DNA from: Campylobacter blaseri
GTDB lineage: Bacteria > Campylobacterota > Campylobacteria > Campylobacterales > Campylobacteraceae
Reading direction: 5' to 3'
Assembly (NCBI RefSeq): GCF_013201895.1
Contig: NZ_CP053841.1
Span: 248,001-312,000 of the forward strand
DNA length: 64,000 bases
The notes beneath the pieces were generated by a model, which had not been told where the DNA came from, ran no database searches, and was given only the letters and a program-made list of their open reading frames with translations. Positions 7,847 to 17,099 of this stretch are shown one piece after another. The translations under genes were made by a program, and so were the position numbers. Each line of letters begins with the position of its first letter. Position 1 is the first letter of the stretch.

Positions 7847-10657
7847 TTAAAATTTATAAGAAAAACTTAGTTTGAAAGTTCTTCCACGAGCAAAGTTATT
7901 TTGGAAAAATTCTACATTTTTATCACTACCACCCGCTGTTTGAATTCCTACTATATATTGAGAAGCTGAATCGTTATTTGCATCAAGTGGGTTTACATAT
8001 TTTTCATCTGTTAAGTTATCAATCGCTAATTTTATCATAAGATTTTTATTAGGCTCATAAATAGCATATAAATCATAAATAATTGGTTGGCTTTCTACTT
8101 CTTCATATTCTGCTATTTCACCAACTCTTTTATATTGATTTCCTGTAGTGTTGCCATATTTATCTTTTATTCTTGGACATTGAGGTGGTCTATATGTTAC
8201 TATACCTGATATAGGGTTAACATCTTTTTTGCTAATTGCCCTAATTCCACCTTCACACATTACAACAGTTTCATATTTACTTCTTTTACTTTTGCCATAG
8301 TATTTAATTACAGTACCTAGTGTGAGCTTTTGATCAAATAATCTAGTTCCAAGTTCAATTGAACCATAGCTATTAGGTAGAATTGTTACTTTTGTTAATC
8401 CAAAGCTTTGAGCATCTGCTTGTTCAGAAGTTGGACTTTGTGCAGTTCTTGATATATCACTATAAGAGGCTGGCTGATTAGTTTTTTGTCTTGCGTAGGC
8501 TATATTTGCAAAAAATGTTCCCATGTCGTAGCTAAATTCTGCCTCGAAACCTTTTATAGTTACTAGTTGATCATAATTTCTATGATATATAGTTTTAACA
8601 TATGCACTATCTCCATCTGACAGTTTTATTCCTATATTTCTGTAATCAGAAGCATTGTGTATGAAATTATTAATTTTTGTCTTATATCCTGTAAATTTAT
8701 AGCCAATTTTATCATTGTCTGTAAAAGCTCCTTCTAAAAAACCATTAAAGCCTATCTGTTTAGTTTTCGCTGTTTCTGGTTTAAGCCCTAAATTTACCCC
8801 AGCATCTCCTAAGCTTGAAAAAAACATTTCTTGTATAGTAGGAGCTCTATGAGTTTTAGAATATCCTATAAAAGGTATAAAATAATCATTTATATTTGCT
8901 GTCAACATCATAGAGTAGTTTACAAAGTTATTTTTTACCTCATTATAATGATCTGTTACATTTATAACGGGGGCTTTCCATTCATTGTTTGAAAAATCCC
9001 AATGTTTATTTAGCTCATTAATTCTTTTTTGAACATTGTTTAATTGTTCATTTAAATTTTTTATTATTTCGGGTGATGTTGCATCATCAAGCTCATCTTT
9101 TAAAAAATCTTTTGTATCATTTAAACCTTCCCACCTGTTTTCTAAATCATCTTCGCTTAAAAATGTAGTTTTAAAACTTTCTCCTCTATTTTTGTATCTA
9201 ACTAAATTTATATTATAATCAAGTGTAAACATATTCCATTTAAGTTGATTATCCAAATAAAGAGTTTTAAATTTTTGATTACCCTGTGGAAAAAAGGAGT
9301 TTGTAGGCAAAGAAGCATTTATTTTTTCCTCTTCAGTAAAAACATTTTTGTTAATTTCGCCATTTGGAACTAAACAATTATCACTTTCCTCATCTTCTTC
9401 ACAAATTTTATAAATTCTTAATTCGTCGGGATAACGATTTCTTGAATATTTATTTTCTAGACGATTAACACCAGTAGTTATATTTAAAGTTGTATCAAAA
9501 GGAAAATTAAACTCAAAAGTATTACTTATATCAAATATGGTTGATTTATTATACCCTTTCAAGGGTTTTATAATAGTTCTGTTTATTATACTAGAACCAA
9601 TATCATAGTTTTGTGAATTTTCATTTTTTGAATATAATAAATTTAAATTCATAAAATTGTTATCAGGTATAGAAAAATTATAATTAATCTGTTTGGTATC
9701 ATTTTCTATACTACGACCTGCTAAGTGATTAGTTCCTTTTCTGTATTGAAGTTCTAAAATATTATAATCATCACCATATTCGATTTTAAAAATATGGTTT
9801 TCTGGTTTTTGTTTAACTTTTTCAGGATCGAAAGGAACTACATTATATTTTCTAACTTCATTGTCTATGCAATCTTGATCACCGCTTCTACAAAACCATC
9901 CACCCGCACCTGCAATTTTATCTATTAGGTGATTAACTTTTTTATCCATTCGTTCTTTATGTGTTTCTCCACCACCTATTTTGTAATTTTGAGTTATAGT
10001 TTTTCGGCTATATCCATATAAAACTCCAAGCCAGCCACCATAATCAAAAATACTCTTTCCTGCAAGTGCAACCATATATTCAGGTTTCATATCATTATTT
10101 CCATTTTGGTATCTTATCATACCGCCTATATTTCTATCAAATCTTAAGATATCATCTACGCCGATAGTTTTAAAATTTGCTGAGCCCATTAATGCATTTG
10201 AGCCACCGGCTCCTTTAAAAGAACCTCTATTTATCTCAACACTAGTTAAAAAAGCAGGGTCAATAGATGCACCAAATTGTGAACCAGCACCGCCTTTTCC
10301 ACCAGTGTCACCACCACTACTATAAAATGTCTGAGTTACCCCATCAACCATTGTATTTACTCTACCAAAACCAGTACCACCTCTTATATTTACACTAACC
10401 GCACCAGAGGCTTTGTTCATCTGCGTAAAAGTTCCAGGAGCTGAACGGATAACGGCATCTAAGTCTTTGTCTTGTTTATTTATCTCATCTCGTATACTTA
10501 CAGCCCCACTTTTCATATAAGCTTTGTCTTTCTCTTTAAATTTTTGGCCAACAACTTCTGTTGCTTCAAGTATTACACTTTCATCTTTTGCTTGAACAAC
10601 TGACATAATATTGCATAACAAAACAATAGCTAGTTCGATTTTGATTAAGTTTTTCAA
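7847..10657 (-). CDS. TonB-dependent outer-membrane receptor, haem/haemoglobin-receptor-like
   Basis: This is 936 residues: a signal peptide (about 1-23), a plug domain (about 28-170, with VSVNIRGGTGFGRVNTMVDG) and a 22-strand barrel ending in an aromatic residue (SFSYKF). The stretch RAPTIQEMF followed by LGLKPETAKTKQIGF is typical of haem/haemoglobin-type receptors. TTG start at 10657 has AAGGA six bases upstream; there is no better ATG. It would import an iron complex or haem with TonB energy. It sits between reductase genes but has its own control region with a Fur-like site, so a link with the multihaem system (haem or iron demand) is possible but unproven. Confidence 0.85.
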   Translation of the reverse strand: MKNLIKIELAIVLLCNIMSVVQAKDESVILEATEVVGQKFKEKDKAYMKSGAVSIRDEINKQDKDLDAVIRSAPGTFTQMNKASGAVSVNIRGGTGFGRVNTMVDGVTQTFYSSGGDTGGKGGAGSQFGASIDPAFLTSVEINRGSFKGAGGSNALMGSANFKTIGVDDILRFDRNIGGMIRYQNGNNDMKPEYMVALAGKSIFDYGGWLGVLYGYSRKTITQNYKIGGGETHKERMDKKVNHLIDKIAGAGGWFCRSGDQDCIDNEVRKYNVVPFDPEKVKQKPENHIFKIEYGDDYNILELQYRKGTNHLAGRSIENDTKQINYNFSIPDNNFMNLNLLYSKNENSQNYDIGSSIINRTIIKPLKGYNKSTIFDISNTFEFNFPFDTTLNITTGVNRLENKYSRNRYPDELRIYKICEEDEESDNCLVPNGEINKNVFTEEEKINASLPTNSFFPQGNQKFKTLYLDNQLKWNMFTLDYNINLVRYKNRGESFKTTFLSEDDLENRWEGLNDTKDFLKDELDDATSPEIIKNLNEQLNNVQKRINELNKHWDFSNNEWKAPVINVTDHYNEVKNNFVNYSMMLTANINDYFIPFIGYSKTHRAPTIQEMFFSSLGDAGVNLGLKPETAKTKQIGFNGFLEGAFTDNDKIGYKFTGYKTKINNFIHNASDYRNIGIKLSDGDSAYVKTIYHRNYDQLVTIKGFEAEFSYDMGTFFANIAYARQKTNQPASYSDISRTAQSPTSEQADAQSFGLTKVTILPNSYGSIELGTRLFDQKLTLGTVIKYYGKSKRSKYETVVMCEGGIRAISKKDVNPISGIVTYRPPQCPRIKDKYGNTTGNQYKRVGEIAEYEEVESQPIIYDLYAIYEPNKNLMIKLAIDNLTDEKYVNPLDANNDSASQYIVGIQTAGGSDKNVEFFQNNFARGRTFKLSFSYKF

Positions 10658-10711
10658 AAATATTCCTTAGAAATTTATTTAAAAAAATTATTATATAATA
10701 TGCATATTTAA

Positions 10712-10738
10712 ATGAATATTAAATTAATATTCATTATC
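10712..10738. promoter_or_regulatory. Palindrome and Fur-like site before the TonB receptor
   Basis: A 23-bp inverted repeat (11-bp arms ATGAATATTAA, one centre base) at 10712-10734 overlaps, on the minus strand, GATAATGAATATTA (10725-10738), which is close to the half-sites of Fur boxes. A TATAAT-like box follows toward the gene. Iron control of a haem/iron receptor is the simplest reading. Confidence 0.5.
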
Positions 10739-10830
10739 GATATATTAACTAATATTATGATTTTATAAACATAGTAAATAGGATTATTTGTAAAAAAAAA
10801 CATTAGTGTATTTAATTAAAATAGCCTAAA

Positions 10831-10850
10831 GATGAGGCATATGCCTCATC
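10831..10850 (-). terminator. Terminator palindrome after paralogue D
   Basis: A perfect 20-bp palindrome (GATGAGGCAT/ATGCCTCATC) starts 5 bp after the stop of the flavoprotein gene and is followed on the minus strand by TTTAGGCTATTTTAATT. Confidence 0.65.
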
Positions 10851-10854
10851 AAAA

Positions 10855-12399
10855 TTAAATATTTTCACCAGCAATCATTCCAAAAATAATACAATCAGTT
10901 ATAGCAACAGAACCAAGCCTACTTGCACCATGAGTTCCACCAGTTATCTCGCCAGCTGCATATAGACCTTCTATTGGTTTTCCGGTTTTTGAAGATAACA
11001 CCTCAGCCTTTTCGTTGATTTTTAAACCACCCATTGTGTGGTGAGGTTTTGGAGAAAGGCGGATTACATAGTATGGACCATTTTCTTTAAATAGTTCGCC
11101 TTTTAGTTGATCAACTGGTTTGCCAAATTCATCATTACCAGCCTTGATACCTTCGTTATATTTTTTCACACTCTCTTTTAAACCATCTAGTGGAACACCA
11201 TATTTACTTGCTATTTCATCTAGGCTTTGGCATACCCCAACAAGTTTATCGTTTGAAAGAGCTTTTTTAACAACATCAGGATTTATTAATCTAAATGAAT
11301 CTTCATAACCTATTGCGATAGGATAGGCATTTGGAGCTTCTTTTAAAATTTTAAACTCAGCATCAGCTCTTGTTTTTCTATCGGCTAGTTCATTCATAAA
11401 GCGTTTTCCATTTCTAACATCAACAGCAAAACCAAATTTAAACATACCTTCTTGAGTTAAAAGCGGTGCCATACCAAAACCTTTTTCATCAGGAGAAGCC
11501 CAAGGACCAAATTGAATCCAAGATACTTGAACAGGATAAGCACCTAAATCAAAGGCTTTTAGTAAAACCCCAGCTGTTGCTCCAGCATGGTTTGTGCTAT
11601 CAACATCATCAGGAATTCTTGGGTCTTGTAGTTTTCTGTAAATTCTATCTCTGCAAAATCCACCACTTGCTAAAACTACACCTTTCTTAGCCTTGATTAT
11701 TTTCTTTTCTCCACTTGTATTTTCAAGGTCATCACTATAAAGATTATCATCAAACCTATAATTTTCTCTAATAGCAACTCCAACTACACGACCATTATTA
11801 TTAACTATAAAATCATCAAATTTAGCTCTTCTTCTAAGCTCACAATTTTCTATTTTTTGAAATTGTTCAACCATTGGATGAATATATCCTGAACCTGAGT
11901 GATTTTTTGTAGTTAGAGTTCTAGGAACACTGTGTCCACCAAAGTGTGCTACAACATTCTCATCAAAAACAACACCCTCTTCAACTAAAAATTTATATGC
12001 GTCATTGCCTCTTTTTGCTAGAGTTTCTAAAAGCTCTGGGTGATTTAGTCCAAGACCAGCTTTTAGACAATCTTGCATAAATAGTTCTTTACTATCTTTA
12101 ATGCCCTGTTTTTCTTGAACTGGGTTATTTGGAAGTGACATTGCTCCGCCATTTATAACGGAGTTTCCACCAATTCTTCCCATTTTTTCAAGGATTAAAA
12201 CTCTGTTTCCTTTTTTTGCTGTTGTTAAACCTGCTGCAAGTCCAGCAAAGCCAGAACCAACAACTACAACATCCCACTCTTCATCAAATTTAACATCTTT
12301 TTCGTTTGCGGCAGCAGTCGCATTTATGCTACTTAATGCTAAAGTTCCAGCGCCAACTACGCCCATTTTAAGAATGTTTCGTCTTGATATGTTTGCCAT
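10855..12399 (-). CDS. Tat-exported FAD-dependent flavocytochrome c-type reductase subunit (paralogue D)
   Basis: This is 514 residues. The start at 12399 (MANISRRN) is chosen over an upstream ATG at 12432 because AAAGGAG lies just before it and the Tat signal then has the usual length. It has Tat motif SRRNILKM, GSGFAG, NELADRK with the catalytic Arg, HHTMGG and GASRLGS. The substrate loop is WIQFGPWASPDEKGFG, followed by a segment (MAPLLTQEGMFKFG) unlike that of B and C, which hints at another substrate. It stands alone with its own promoter and terminator, and must borrow a haem partner. Confidence 0.85.
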   Translation of the reverse strand: MANISRRNILKMGVVGAGTLALSSINATAAANEKDVKFDEEWDVVVVGSGFAGLAAGLTTAKKGNRVLILEKMGRIGGNSVINGGAMSLPNNPVQEKQGIKDSKELFMQDCLKAGLGLNHPELLETLAKRGNDAYKFLVEEGVVFDENVVAHFGGHSVPRTLTTKNHSGSGYIHPMVEQFQKIENCELRRRAKFDDFIVNNNGRVVGVAIRENYRFDDNLYSDDLENTSGEKKIIKAKKGVVLASGGFCRDRIYRKLQDPRIPDDVDSTNHAGATAGVLLKAFDLGAYPVQVSWIQFGPWASPDEKGFGMAPLLTQEGMFKFGFAVDVRNGKRFMNELADRKTRADAEFKILKEAPNAYPIAIGYEDSFRLINPDVVKKALSNDKLVGVCQSLDEIASKYGVPLDGLKESVKKYNEGIKAGNDEFGKPVDQLKGELFKENGPYYVIRLSPKPHHTMGGLKINEKAEVLSSKTGKPIEGLYAAGEITGGTHGASRLGSVAITDCIIFGMIAGENI

Positions 12400-12432
12400 A
12401 GCATTCTCCTTTAAAATTATTAATTTAAACAA

Positions 12433-12475
12433 ATAATAAAATATTTTAAATATAAGTCAAATAGGTTTTTATTAT
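12433..12475 (-). promoter_or_regulatory. Promoter of paralogue D with one LysR-like half-site
   Basis: On the minus strand TTGACT (12455-12460) is 16 bp from TATTAT (12433-12438). CTATTTGACT is identical to the promoters of A and C. One half-site-like sequence, ATAGGTTTTTATTAT, lies at 12461-12475; the second site expected at 12482 is degenerate. Confidence 0.6.
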
Positions 12476-12482
12476 AATTTTA

Positions 12483-12903
12483 TATTGTTTAATTAATAAA
12501 GTTATTATAATTTTTAAAATAAATTTACTCTTACAAAGATTAGATTTGCTTTGTTATTTAAGTCATTTAATGGTTTGTTTGCAGATATTATCGTTATTTA
12601 TTTTGACTTTTATTGTATTTGTATTAAAGTTGTTGTATAAGTTTAAAATTATATTTGAACAATTTTTCTATGGTTGTTATCCTTGAAATTTATATCAAAA
12701 AATTTAATATTTTCTTTATGCAATATTTATTAAAAATCATCTACGGAATTAAATTTTTAAACTTTATATCGTAGTTTATAATTAAGTAAAAATAGTATAG
12801 ATATTGAAAAATAGTAGGATTTATTTTATATATTTAATTTTATAAAATAACTTTTTAATAATATAAAGATAAAACCAATAAATATTTATTAAGAGTACAA
12901 AAG
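12483..12903. other. AT-rich intergenic stretch without recognised genes
   Basis: No long ORF, RNA gene or strong palindrome was seen in this stretch between the flavoprotein D promoter and a small ORF at 12904. Confidence 0.5.
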
Positions 12904-12987
12904 ATGAGTAGTAAAAATAATGATTTAGTAATAAATTCAGTAGTAACTTTGGTTATCATCTCTTTATTGTTATTTATAGAAAGGTAA
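12904..12987 (+). CDS. Possible 27-residue single-helix membrane protein
   Basis: An ATG-TAA ORF encodes 27 residues: a polar N-terminus (MSSKNNDL), one hydrophobic helix (about 9-24) and a basic end (ER). This layout is common for small membrane subunits. The upstream AAGAG is a weak ribosome binding site, 9-10 bases from the ATG, and a hairpin lies 49 bp downstream. No family was recognised. It may be real or chance in AT-rich sequence. Confidence 0.35.
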   Translation: MSSKNNDLVINSVVTLVIISLLLFIER

Positions 12988-13035
12988 AATATATTATGAT
13001 AGAGTAAAAAATAAAAAATTTTATATAAAATTAGA

Positions 13036-13055
13036 ACATTAAGATTTCTTAATGT
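13036..13055. terminator. Hairpin downstream of the small ORF
   Basis: An 8-bp perfect stem (ACATTAAG/CTTAATGT) with a 4-base loop lies between the small ORF and tRNA-Phe. It is AT-rich and only a weak terminator candidate for either side. Confidence 0.35.
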
Positions 13056-13093
13056 AAATTAAAGCTTGATATTTAAGGGATTTTATAAAGAAA

Positions 13094-13169
13094 TGGTGGT
13101 TAGAGGCAGAATCGAACTGCCGACACGCAGATTTTCAGTCTGCTGCTCTACCGACTGAGCTATCCAACC
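13094..13169 (-). tRNA. tRNA-Phe (GAA)
   Basis: On the minus strand there is a 76-nt cloverleaf with CCA encoded: acceptor GGTTGGA pairing with TCTAACC, D-arm GCTC...GAGC, anticodon loop CTGAAAA with GAA, and a T-arm with GTTCGATTC. Confidence 0.97.
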
Positions 13170-13227
13170 ACCCAAAAAGTGAAATATAATTTTATACAAA
13201 TAAAGCTTAAATATAAGTTAAAATAGT

Positions 13228-14427
13228 TTAAATATTTATATTTCGAACATATTTTTTAAAATCATTTCCTCTTTCTTCGTATGAGCTAAATTGATCTAGG
13301 CTTGCACAAGCAGGACTTAAAAGTGCTATTTCGCCAATTTTTAAGTTATTACTAATTTCTTCAACAGCTATTTTTAGAAATTCGCATCTATAAAATTTGA
13401 TTTCAAACTCTTTTGATAGCTTTACTATTTTTTCTGTATTTGATCCTATGGCATAAATTATTAAATCTATATTTTTAAAACTTTCAAATAGTGGTTTTAA
13501 ACAAACACCTTTATCATCTCCACCTAAAATAAGATGAACTTTTTTATCTTTATATCTTCTAACTGCTTGAATTGTGGCGTCTAAATTTGTGGCTTTTGTA
13601 TCATTTACCCAAATTCTATTAAGACCATCTTTAAATTCTTCAATTCTATTTTTGTCTAGTTTAAAAGTATTTAGTAGCTCCACATCAACTTCATTTATTA
13701 GAAGTTTTTGTATGCTTAAAGCCATTAACCCATCAAGTAAAAATGGAACTCTAAAATTTATATCTTCTAGGTTTACATCACAAAATTTAGCCAAATCTTG
13801 TTCATTATCATAGTAGATAACATTTGCTTTTGTTTTTATATTTTTATATTTTGCTGAAATTATAGCTGTGCAATTTTTATCCATCATTAAAAGTGGTTTT
13901 AGTTTGATTTTTTCATACTCTTCAAAATTTCCATGCCAACTAAGGTGATCAGGAGTTACGGGAAGCAAAGCATACACTTTAGGATATGCAAATTTTGTAT
14001 AGTGTATAGTAAATGAACTTGTTTCAAGCACCCAAAATTTTGCATTTTTATCTAAATTTCCAAGAGGATCACCAACATTTCCACCCATAACTGACCCAAA
14101 TTTAGACATTAAATGTTGTATCATTTGAGTGGTAGTTGTTTTACCATTTGTTCCACTTATCCAAACTTTAATAGGTTTTGTATCTTTGAAATAATCATAT
14201 TCACTAATTAAATTTTTAGCTGATTTTATAATATTTTTATTTGGTAAAAACCCTGGAGTTGTTATCTCAAGTTCACTTTCGTTTGGGTTAAATTTACTTG
14301 GTGGTAGTAGATAGTTACCATACTCATCACTTGAAATATCATTAAATTTGTCATCATAAATATCCCAACCACCACTTTTTGCAATTGCTTTTATAGTCTT
14401 TCCGTATCCAAAAAGAGATTTTTTCAT
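13228..14427 (-). CDS. murD: UDP-N-acetylmuramoylalanine--D-glutamate ligase
   Basis: This 399-residue Mur ligase adds D-glutamate to UDP-MurNAc-L-Ala in the cytoplasm during peptidoglycan synthesis. The ATP-binding motif SGTNGKTTTT is at 91-100, the central domain has ETSSF and VTPDHLSWHG, and the C-terminal domain contains LILGGDDKG and LLSPACASLDQF. It is shorter than the E. coli enzyme, mainly in the N-terminal domain, as is common in Campylobacter. It follows mraY by 15 bp on the same strand. Confidence 0.95.
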   Translation of the reverse strand: MKKSLFGYGKTIKAIAKSGGWDIYDDKFNDISSDEYGNYLLPPSKFNPNESELEITTPGFLPNKNIIKSAKNLISEYDYFKDTKPIKVWISGTNGKTTTTQMIQHLMSKFGSVMGGNVGDPLGNLDKNAKFWVLETSSFTIHYTKFAYPKVYALLPVTPDHLSWHGNFEEYEKIKLKPLLMMDKNCTAIISAKYKNIKTKANVIYYDNEQDLAKFCDVNLEDINFRVPFLLDGLMALSIQKLLINEVDVELLNTFKLDKNRIEEFKDGLNRIWVNDTKATNLDATIQAVRRYKDKKVHLILGGDDKGVCLKPLFESFKNIDLIIYAIGSNTEKIVKLSKEFEIKFYRCEFLKIAVEEISNNLKIGEIALLSPACASLDQFSSYEERGNDFKKYVRNINI

Positions 14428-14442
14428 AAATTTACCTTAAAT

Positions 14443-15507
14443 TTATCTTAATTTAATTGAAGCTAATGCAATTATGTTTGCAATTAGAGCTATTATCCAA
14501 AATCTTATTATAATTTTATTCTCAACCCAGCCCTTCAATTCAAAATGGTGATGAATAGGAGCCATTAAAAATATCCTTTTTTTGAAAAATTTAAAACTTC
14601 CAACTTGAAGGATTACAGACATGGTTTCAAGCACAAAGACAAATCCTATAAGAATTAGTAAGAACTCATTTTTGCTAATAACAGCGCAGTATCCTATAAA
14701 AGCACCAACACTTAAGCTGCCACTATCGCCCATAAAAACTTCAGCCGGATAGCAGTTGTACCACAAAAATCCAAGTAAAGAACCAATTAATGCAGCACAT
14801 ATTATAATAACTTCTCCAATGCCAACAATTTTGGGTAGAAAAAGGTATTCGCTAAAAATAGCATGTCCGCTTAAATAAATAAAAGTAGCCAAACTCATCA
14901 ATGAAAAAATTGATGGTATAGAAGCAAGCCCATCAAGCCCATCTGTTAAATTTACAGCGTTTGAACTAGCTGTAATTACTATGAGCCAAAAAAGAACAAT
15001 GAAATACTTTAAATTTATTATAGGATATTTGTAAAAAGGAATATAAATATCCATATTTAAATTTGTAAAAACAAGAAGAAAAATAGCCAAAAACAAAGAG
15101 ATTAAAATTTGTAATGCAAATTTAGTTTTTGCACTCATACCATCATGATTTTTACCACCTATTATCTTTGCATAATCATCTTTAAATCCTATGTAGGCAA
15201 ACCCCGCTAAACACATTATTCCACCTATAGCAAAAGGGCTAGCTAAATCTACACATAATATACTTGAAATAACTGCACTTAGAGTAAAAATTATCCCTCC
15301 CATTGTTGGAGTTTTGCATTTATTTTGGTGCGATTGTGGTGCTAGTTCATAGATTGGTTGATTAGCTTTTTTATTTCTTGCCCAAGTTATAAATTTAGGC
15401 ATAAATTTTATTGTTAAAACAAATGCTATGAAAAATGCCAATCCAGCTCTTGAGGTTAAATAACTGAAAATATTAATATTAAAAAATTTATATAAAAAAA
15501 AGAACAT
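14443..15507 (-). CDS. mraY: Phospho-N-acetylmuramoyl-pentapeptide transferase
   Basis: This 354-residue polytopic membrane enzyme makes lipid I from UDP-MurNAc-pentapeptide and undecaprenyl phosphate. Family motifs are visible: [10 protein letters not shown], the Asp pair in [19 protein letters not shown] and [13 protein letters not shown] near the C-terminus. About ten membrane segments are present and length is normal. It is the first gene of the mraY-murD pair and divergent from gpmI. Confidence 0.96.
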   Translation of the reverse strand: MFFFLYKFFNINIFSYLTSRAGLAFFIAFVLTIKFMPKFITWARNKKANQPIYELAPQSHQNKCKTPTMGGIIFTLSAVISSILCVDLASPFAIGGIMCLAGFAYIGFKDDYAKIIGGKNHDGMSAKTKFALQILISLFLAIFLLVFTNLNMDIYIPFYKYPIINLKYFIVLFWLIVITASSNAVNLTDGLDGLASIPSIFSLMSLATFIYLSGHAIFSEYLFLPKIVGIGEVIIICAALIGSLLGFLWYNCYPAEVFMGDSGSLSVGAFIGYCAVISKNEFLLILIGFVFVLETMSVILQVGSFKFFKKRIFLMAPIHHHFELKGWVENKIIIRFWIIALIANIIALASIKLR

Positions 15508-15578
15508 TTACCACCTTTTAAAAAGTTAAAAGATAATTTTACTATAATATGCTTAGATATTTTTTTAAAAGAGAGAAA

Positions 15579-17042
15579 ATGGCACAAAAAACAATTTTAG
15601 TAATAACTGATGGTATAGGTTATAATGAAAATGATAAATTTAATGCTTTTGCAAATGCAAAAAAACCAACTTATAATTGGCTTTTTCAAAACTCAGCAAA
15701 TTCAATGATAAAAACTTCAGGTTTGGCAGTTGGACTTCCTGAAGGACAAATGGGAAATAGCGAAGTAGGGCATATGAGTATAGGAAGTGGTAGAATTTTA
15801 TATCAAAATTTAATTAAAATAGACAAAGCTATTAAAAATGATGACTTTAAGAAAAATAGCGATTTAATAAATTTAGTAAAAAAAACTAAAAGGATTCATA
15901 TTATTGGGCTTTATAGCGATGGTGGAGTTCATTCACATTTAAAACATTTTGACTATTTTTATAAATTTGCAAAAGATTTAGGAAAAGAGGTTTTTGCTCA
16001 TGCTATAACAGATGGTAGAGATGTGGGTCCAAAAAGTAGTTTGGAGTTCATAAAACATCTTGAAGAAAATGCAAATTTAGCAACTCTTAGTGGCAGATTT
16101 TATGCTATGGATAGAGATAAAAGATGGGAGAGGGTAGAAAAGGCTTATAAGGTTATAGTTGATGGAGAAAATCTCCAAAGCAAAAAACCTAGCGAGTATA
16201 TATTTAATTCATATAAAAATGATATTACAGATGAGTTTATTAAACCTGCTTCTTTTATGGATTTTGGAGGTATACAAGAAGAAGATTGTGTTATTTTTAT
16301 AAATTTTAGAAATGATAGAGTTAAAGAGATAATAAATGCCTTAAGTAGTGATGAGTTTAGTGAATTTAAAAGAAAAAATATAATTAAAAATATAATTACA
16401 ATGACAAATTATGATGATAAATTTAATTTTCCAGTATTGATAAAAAATGAAAACATTAAAAATACTCTAAGTGATGTTATAAGCAATGCAGGACTTGCAC
16501 AACTTCATACAGCAGAAACTGAAAAATATGCACATGTTACTTTTTTCTTTAATGGTGGAAAAGAGGAGCCTGTATTAAATGAAACAAGAGTTTTAGTGCC
16601 AAGTCCAAAAGTTAAAACATATGATGAAAAACCTCAAATGAGTGCATATGAAGTTTGTAACGAAGTTATAAGAGGCATTGAAAATGGTGAGGATTTTATC
16701 GTTGTAAATTTTGCAAATGGAGATATGGTAGGACATACTGGAAATTATGAAGCATCAATTAAAGCAGTTGAGGTAGTTGATGAGTGTTTAGGGCAAATAG
16801 TTAAAAAAGCACAAGAGCACAAATATGCTTATATGCAAATTAGTGATCATGGAAATTGTGAATCTATGAAAGATGAAGATGGTAATATGCTCACAAATCA
16901 TACAACGTTTGATGTTTTTTGTTTTGTTTTAGCTGATGGAGTAGACAGTATAAAAAATGGACGATTAAGTAATGTTGCTCCAACTATTTTAAAAATAATG
17001 GGGCTTGAAATTCCAAAAGAGATGGACGAGGCTCTGTTTTAA
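15579..17042 (+). CDS. gpmI: 2,3-bisphosphoglycerate-independent phosphoglycerate mutase
   Basis: This 487-residue enzyme interconverts 3- and 2-phosphoglycerate in glycolysis/gluconeogenesis, using Mn ions and a Ser phospho-enzyme. Motifs include VITDGIG at the N-terminus, GNSEVGH containing the catalytic Ser, DGRDVGP, DRDKRWER, NGDMVGHTGN and ISDHGNCE. The start at 15579 (MAQKT) is preferred to an upstream ATG at 15549 because GAGAGAAA precedes it and the protein then matches the usual N-terminus. Confidence 0.95.
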   Translation: MAQKTILVITDGIGYNENDKFNAFANAKKPTYNWLFQNSANSMIKTSGLAVGLPEGQMGNSEVGHMSIGSGRILYQNLIKIDKAIKNDDFKKNSDLINLVKKTKRIHIIGLYSDGGVHSHLKHFDYFYKFAKDLGKEVFAHAITDGRDVGPKSSLEFIKHLEENANLATLSGRFYAMDRDKRWERVEKAYKVIVDGENLQSKKPSEYIFNSYKNDITDEFIKPASFMDFGGIQEEDCVIFINFRNDRVKEIINALSSDEFSEFKRKNIIKNIITMTNYDDKFNFPVLIKNENIKNTLSDVISNAGLAQLHTAETEKYAHVTFFFNGGKEEPVLNETRVLVPSPKVKTYDEKPQMSAYEVCNEVIRGIENGEDFIVVNFANGDMVGHTGNYEASIKAVEVVDECLGQIVKKAQEHKYAYMQISDHGNCESMKDEDGNMLTNHTTFDVFCFVLADGVDSIKNGRLSNVAPTILKIMGLEIPKEMDEALF

Positions 17043-17099
17043 AAGATATTAATATTTAAAAGTTATAATAAATTTTATCTTTATAATTAAAGGAAATAT

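Noticed and set aside
12400-12432. Upstream ATG extension of flavoprotein D
   Set aside because: It would put 11 residues before the Tat signal, whereas AAAGGAG is placed correctly for the ATG at 12399.
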